From Anaerolineaceae bacterium (GTDB taxonomy: Bacteria; Chloroflexota; Anaerolineae; Anaerolineales; Anaerolineaceae): 10,742 nt of DNA. Under the pieces are notes generated by a model, which was given only the letters and a program-made list of their open reading frames with translations, searched no databases and had not been told where the DNA came from. A program made the translations under genes and the position numbers. The DNA lies in contig WOZC01000144.1 of NCBI GenBank assembly GCA_011620465.1, positions 1 through 10,742 of the forward strand, in the 5' to 3' direction. Positions 7,850 to 10,742 of this stretch are shown in pieces. Every line of letters begins with the position of its first letter. The stretch's first letter is position 1.

Positions 7850-8696
7850 GGCACGCAGCCCTTACACTCCCATTCCAATGCATGTTTTGCATGCCTACTA
7901 TGAATCTACCGATCGTTCTTTGAAGACGCTCGAGTTGAGTTTTGACCATGCCGCGGACAGCCAGGCGTTTTTCCAGGTTTTCAACCCTGGTCAGTTCTGC
8001 CTGCTTTCCGTGGCGGGTAAAGGCGAATCCGCTTTGGGTGTCGCCAGTGCTGCTTGGGAAGGCGATTTTGTGCGTTTCACAGCCCAAAATGTGGGCAGTG
8101 TTACCTCCGCCCTGCACGCTCTTAAAGCCGGCGATGCCCTCGGTATGCGTGGACCAATGGGCAATGGTTTCCCACTGGATGACTGGAAAAGTAAGAACCT
8201 GGTCATCATTGGCGGTGGCTGCGCCTTTTCAACGCTCTATGCCCTGACCAAACATGTTCATCATGAAGACCACCGCGGTGATTATGGCAAACTTACCCTG
8301 GTATACGGCACGCGCACCTCTGGCTTGTGCATGTACAAGCATGATATCGCTGCCTGGCATGAGGATGAAGATATGGAGATCCACCAGGCGATCGATGTAC
8401 CTGAGGACAATTGGCTGCACCACGTTGGCTATGTGCCCGATGTGGTCCGGCAGGTAGCCCCCTCACCAGTTAACGCTGTTGCCGTGGTTTGCGGACCACC
8501 CATCATGACAAAGTTCACCCTACCAGCCCTGGTGGACCTCGGTTTCTCTCCCGAGAATATTTTCACTTCGCTGGAAAAGCGTATGAAATGCGGCATCGGA
8601 AAGTGCGGACGTTGTAATCTTGGACCAAAATACATTTGCAAGGATGGGCCGGTCTTTTCGTTGGCTGAACTCAACGCCCTTCCAGCTGACCTTTAG
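7839..8696 (+). CDS. flxA: FAD/NAD(P)-binding [2Fe-2S] reductase subunit (FlxA/AsrB/PyrK family)
   Basis: Predicted NAD(P)H-oxidising (or NAD(P)+-reducing) gate of the complex, 285 residues. It has the ferredoxin-reductase layout: an N-terminal FAD barrel (NPGQFCLLSVAGKGESALGV, RGPMGNGFPLD), a nucleotide-binding domain starting with VIIGGGCAFSTLYAL near residue 122, a CGPPIM motif, and a C-terminal [2Fe-2S] site C251-x4-C256-x2-C259-x7-C267. The usual flavin RxYS element of wider ferredoxin reductases is replaced by SALGVASA, as expected for AsrB-like proteins. The ATG at 7839 lies inside the end of the previous gene, with GAGGTG at 7829-7834; a downstream Met14 is possible but has no better signal. 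In bacterial FlxABCD-HdrABC this subunit is the NADH site. NAD versus NADP preference cannot be read from sequence. Confidence 0.9.
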   Translation: MQSEARSPYTPIPMHVLHAYYESTDRSLKTLELSFDHAADSQAFFQVFNPGQFCLLSVAGKGESALGVASAAWEGDFVRFTAQNVGSVTSALHALKAGDALGMRGPMGNGFPLDDWKSKNLVIIGGGCAFSTLYALTKHVHHEDHRGDYGKLTLVYGTRTSGLCMYKHDIAAWHEDEDMEIHQAIDVPEDNWLHHVGYVPDVVRQVAPSPVNAVAVVCGPPIMTKFTLPALVDLGFSPENIFTSLEKRMKCGIGKCGRCNLGPKYICKDGPVFSLAELNALPADL

Positions 8697-8705
8697 GAGC
8701 ATTTT

Positions 8706-9689
8706 ATGAGTCGTGGAACGCCAAAAAAGACCCGAACCGAACATTTGATGACCATCAACCGGGATATGCTAACCCGCAATTACTGGATGAAGTGGGATCT
8801 GGATAAATGTGTCGGCTGCCAAATCGGTCCTATTGTTTGCCCAAAAGAAGCCCTCACACACGTGCCGGCAGTCCTGGAAAACGGACATATCTCCAAGAGA
8901 GCATCCGTCGATGTTGACGAGACCAAGTGCGTTAACTGCGGGAGCTGCGTGGAAGCCTGCCCGAAACATGCTATCGAACTGACAGTCAATGGCAATCCTG
9001 AAAACCCGGTTATTGAATATGGCGCATTTCCTGAGTTTGATGTCAAGACCATCTTTCGCAAAGAAAAGTTTGATTTTTCATTGAAGGATTTTCTCATCGA
9101 GAATTGCCCTACAAATGTCATCAGCTATGATGCAGAGCGTGAAACGATGCGGGTGGACTTTGAGAACTGTATCCATTGCCGCCAATGTGAGGTTGCAAGC
9201 AAAGGTGCTTTTGAGGTCAGGCAGCCCTGGGTGGGCTCAGTAGTCTTGCGCCGCGAGCAGTGCGTTCCTGGTTGCCTCGCTTGTGCAGATATCTGCCCTA
9301 CCCGTGCTCTACATGTTAATGATGATGGTGAATTGGTCCTGGCAGATTATTACTGCATCAAGTGCGGAGCCTGCATGCAGGTCTGCCCGGTCAAGCCGGA
9401 GTATGAAGAAGAAACCTTTACTTTTGAATCCCATGGGATGACCCATACCCGCACCAAGCAAAAGCTGACGAATGCAGAAGCTTTACCAGTCGTCGTCGAG
9501 AGGTGGCGTATCAATCACACTGCTGTTTCCAGCGCTTCTTGGATCGAAGCGTTGCGCAAGCTCTCAGATGACAAGGCAAAATCGGTGGAAATCGATCGTA
9601 AACGTGCTCTGAGGCGGGCTGACCTGATCGAAGCACTCCGTGGCAACATCGTGGCAAAAACAAAGTTGAAGAAGGAAATCGAAAACTAA
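8706..9689 (+). CDS. Polyferredoxin with five cysteine motifs, two of them degenerate
   Basis: Soluble 327-residue iron-sulfur protein. Motif 1 is C35-x2-C38-x6-C45-P, with Gly41 where the third ligand should be. Motif 2 is complete (C75/78/81/85 followed by P). A lone C134-P (ENCPTNVI) pairs with motif 3, C155/158/161, whose fourth position is Ser165. Because ferredoxin clusters draw three ligands from one half and one from the other, C134 plus C155/158/161 can still build one [4Fe-4S]. Motif 4 (C186-x3-C190-x2-C193-x3-C197-P) and motif 5 (C217/220/223/227 followed by P) form a complete pair. The C-terminal ~90 residues are charged and helical without cysteines. The stop of flxA (TAG) overlaps its binding site TAGGAG at 8694-8699. 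It probably shuttles electrons for the complex; no specific family name is certain. Confidence 0.85.
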   Translation: MSRGTPKKTRTEHLMTINRDMLTRNYWMKWDLDKCVGCQIGPIVCPKEALTHVPAVLENGHISKRASVDVDETKCVNCGSCVEACPKHAIELTVNGNPENPVIEYGAFPEFDVKTIFRKEKFDFSLKDFLIENCPTNVISYDAERETMRVDFENCIHCRQCEVASKGAFEVRQPWVGSVVLRREQCVPGCLACADICPTRALHVNDDGELVLADYYCIKCGACMQVCPVKPEYEEETFTFESHGMTHTRTKQKLTNAEALPVVVERWRINHTAVSSASWIEALRKLSDDKAKSVEIDRKRALRRADLIEALRGNIVAKTKLKKEIEN

Positions 9690-9722
9690 GTACTTTTCTG
9701 TCAATTAAAAAGGATAAATGAT

Positions 9723-10004
9723 ATGGCTTCGACGGTATTTATGTTTATCCCCTTCTTGAAACAATTGGTAGTAGATGTCGACCCGAAAGAGATCAAACGG
9801 ATCGAGAAAATTTTGAACGACAATGAGATTCTTTATCGCATCAAATCTTCTTCGTTGAGAGGAGTTTTTGGCAGGCATTACGATTCAGCTGCATATAAGA
9901 CCATCGTCATGCCCCTCTACATCGATGCTCAACGCCCCACCATTTCGTATGTTATTTATGTAAGAAAAAGGGATTTCGAAAGAGCGAATAGTTTGATCAA
10001 TTGA
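9723..10004 (+). CDS. Small protein of unknown function (93 aa)
   Basis: Not recognised with confidence. It has a short hydrophobic N-terminal stretch (VFMFIPFLKQLVV), a lysine- and glutamate-rich helix (PKEIKRIEKILNDNE), a YRIKSSSLRG segment and a closing YVIYVRKRDFERANSLI strand-helix. This alpha-beta pattern is reminiscent of small DUF2007-like or clostridial proteins that end in YIYV-K-D-E-A, but the match is weak. It has no cysteines, unlike every gene before it, so it is unlikely to be an electron carrier. AAGGA at 9710-9714 is properly placed for ATG 9723. It follows the polyferredoxin after 33 bases, the largest gap in the set, and may be the operon's last gene or independent. Confidence 0.6.
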   Translation: MASTVFMFIPFLKQLVVDVDPKEIKRIEKILNDNEILYRIKSSSLRGVFGRHYDSAAYKTIVMPLYIDAQRPTISYVIYVRKRDFERANSLIN

Positions 10005-10143
10005 ATGTTCTTTCGTCATTGCCAATCGCCTTGCCAGGTTACCTCAAGGATTATAAGCTCAAACGTTCGGCAAAGTGATGAAGCAATCTCATAGTTCCTG
10101 CTTGTGTTTAAAGTTTATAGAGAGATCACCTCACAAAAGAAGC

Positions 10144-10174
10144 TCGCGATGACGGCTGGATTTCGTCATTGCGA
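10144..10174. repeat. Boundary hairpin of the repeat unit (stem A)
   Basis: TCGCGATGACG (10144-10154) and CGTCATTGCGA (10164-10174) pair over 11 positions with one G-U wobble, around a nine-base loop GCTGGATTT. The same hairpin recurs at each junction between units. In the copy near 10465, both arms carry matching changes (CTATGA and TCATAG), so pairing is preserved. Confidence 0.85.
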
Positions 10175-10177
10175 ATT

Positions 10178-10283
10178 ACTTTGCCACGCGACCTCAAGGG
10201 GTTTACCGACACCAGTTTGGCAAAGTGATGAAGCAATCTCATATCTTCAAGAGATCTGTAGAATATAAAAAGAGAGATCGCTT
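10178..10283. repeat. Nested inverted repeats inside a full-length unit (stems B and C)
   Basis: In the unit starting at 10161, ACTTTGCCA (10178-10186) is perfectly complementary to TGGCAAAGT (10218-10226). AAGCAATCTC (10231-10240) pairs with GAGATCGCTT (10274-10283) apart from one C-A mismatch. The same pairs occur in the units from 10313 and 10578, so each 152-base unit can fold into a string of hairpins. Confidence 0.75.
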
Positions 10284-10464
10284 CGCAAAAGAAGCTCGCG
10301 ATGACGGCTGGATTTCGTTACTGCGAATCACTTTGCCACGTGACCTCAAGGGGTTTACTGACACCAGCTTGGCAAAGTGATGAAGCAATCTCATATCTTC
10401 AAGGGATCTGTAGAATATGAAAAGAGAGATCGCTTCGCAAAAGAAGCTCGCTATGACGGCTGGA

Positions 10465-10577
10465 TTTCATCATAGCGAATCCCCTTGCCAAGTGATGTGG
10501 CAATCTCGTAGTTCCTGCCTGTGTTTAAAGTAAATAGAGAGATCGCTTCGCAAAAGAAGCTCGCGATGACGGCTGGA
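10465..10577. repeat. Short (113-bp) variant repeat unit
   Basis: This copy lacks the CACGCGACCTCAAGGGG...CACCAGTTTGG interior found in the full-length units and reads directly CTTGCCAAGTGATGTGGCAATCTC. Its inter-stem spacer is GTTCCTGCCTGTGTTTAAAG (10511-10530). That matches the first unit (10094-10113), not the ATCTTCAAGAGATCTGTAGA type of the three others. Confidence 0.8.
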
Positions 10578-10742
10578 TTTCGTCATTGCGAATCACTTTG
10601 CCACGCGACCTCAAGGGGTTTACCGACACCAGTTTGGCAAAGTGATGAAGCAATCTCATATCTTCAAGAGATCTGTAGAATATGAAAAGAGAGATCGCTT
10701 CGCAAAAGAAGCTCGCGATGACGGCTGGATTTCGTCATTGCG

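Larger units (their letters stand above)
10011..10742. repeat. Tandem palindromic repeat array, ~152-bp unit, continuing past the right edge
   Basis: The 738 bases after the last gene hold no gene; nearly all are repeat. Taking TTTCGT (or its variants) as the register, units begin at 10011, 10161, 10313, 10465, 10578 and 10730. The periods are 150, 152, 152, 113 and 152 bases, and the last unit is cut by the window. Units from 10161, 10313 and 10578 are near-identical; the first is diverged. Each unit ends in the conserved block GAGATCGCTTCGCAAAAGAA plus GCTCGCGATGACGGCTGGA (changed to GAGATCACCTCACAAAAG in the first). Inverted pairs such as GTCATTGCGA with TCGCGATGAC, and AAGCAATCTC with GAGATCGCTT, resemble the widespread bacterial GTCATTGCGA...GAAGCAATCTC palindromic repeat family. 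No transposase is in view and no clear intrinsic terminator is seen. Confidence 0.92.

Noticed and set aside
10005..10120. Intrinsic terminator directly after the last gene
   Set aside because: The first repeat unit can form imperfect hairpins, but none is followed by a clear run of T, so a Rho-independent terminator is not supported.
10011..10742. CRISPR array
   Set aside because: The whole ~152-base unit repeats, including the spacer-like parts; there are no 25-40-base repeats with unique spacers of constant length and no cas genes.

Overview
The window holds one dense plus-strand operon of nine redox-protein genes and one small unidentified gene, followed by a tandem palindromic repeat array. 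The genes overlap by 4-11 bases or lie 9-33 bases apart, so they are very probably co-transcribed. The first gene is cut by the left edge, so the promoter and any upstream partners are out of view. Gene content points to a strictly anaerobic bacterium that makes tungsto- or molybdopterin enzymes and selenoproteins. Ribosome binding sites are of AGGAG type, and base composition is roughly balanced. An Anaerolineae-like (Chloroflexota) or other anaerobic, syntrophic host is a guess only, because no phylogenetic marker is present.

Layout: (1) 1-1784, the 5'-truncated catalytic subunit of an aldehyde:ferredoxin oxidoreductase (AOR/BamB) family enzyme. (2) 1796-2311, its four-cluster ferredoxin partner (BamC-like). 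(3) 2308-4845, an 845-residue HdrA-MvhD fusion interrupted by an in-frame TGA at 2941-2943. This TGA sits exactly where HdrA proteins have the second Cys of DCSxCIL, and a nine-base-pair hairpin with a GGC loop lies 17 bases downstream. I read it as a selenocysteine codon plus bacterial SECIS, so the two apparent halves are one gene. (4) 4842-5429, HdrC-like with an added two-cluster ferredoxin. (5) 5426-5869, stand-alone MvhD. (6) 5862-6812, FrhB-like iron-sulfur protein. (7) 6827-7849, AsrA-like iron-sulfur protein. (8) 7839-8696, FAD/NAD(P)/[2Fe-2S] reductase of the AsrB/PyrK/FlxA type. (9) 8706-9689, a polyferredoxin with partly decayed cluster sites. (10) 9723-10004, a 93-residue protein of unknown function.

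How they may work together (inference): genes 5-8 resemble the FlxABCD NADH-oxidising module that accompanies HdrABC in anaerobic bacteria. Genes 1-2 resemble the BamBC or AOR core. HdrA is the flavin-based electron-bifurcating hub of Hdr systems. The operon may therefore encode a soluble complex linking a W/Mo-pterin AOR reaction to NAD(H) and ferredoxin through a selenocysteine HdrA. No HdrB (CCG-domain) gene is visible, so the usual heterodisulfide site is absent here and the AOR module may be the third terminus. The AOR substrate cannot be read from the sequence.

The last 730 bases are non-coding: about five units of a ~152-base tandem repeat, one a 113-base short form, each rich in nested inverted repeats and running off the right edge. 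I see no clear intrinsic terminator and no RNA gene.
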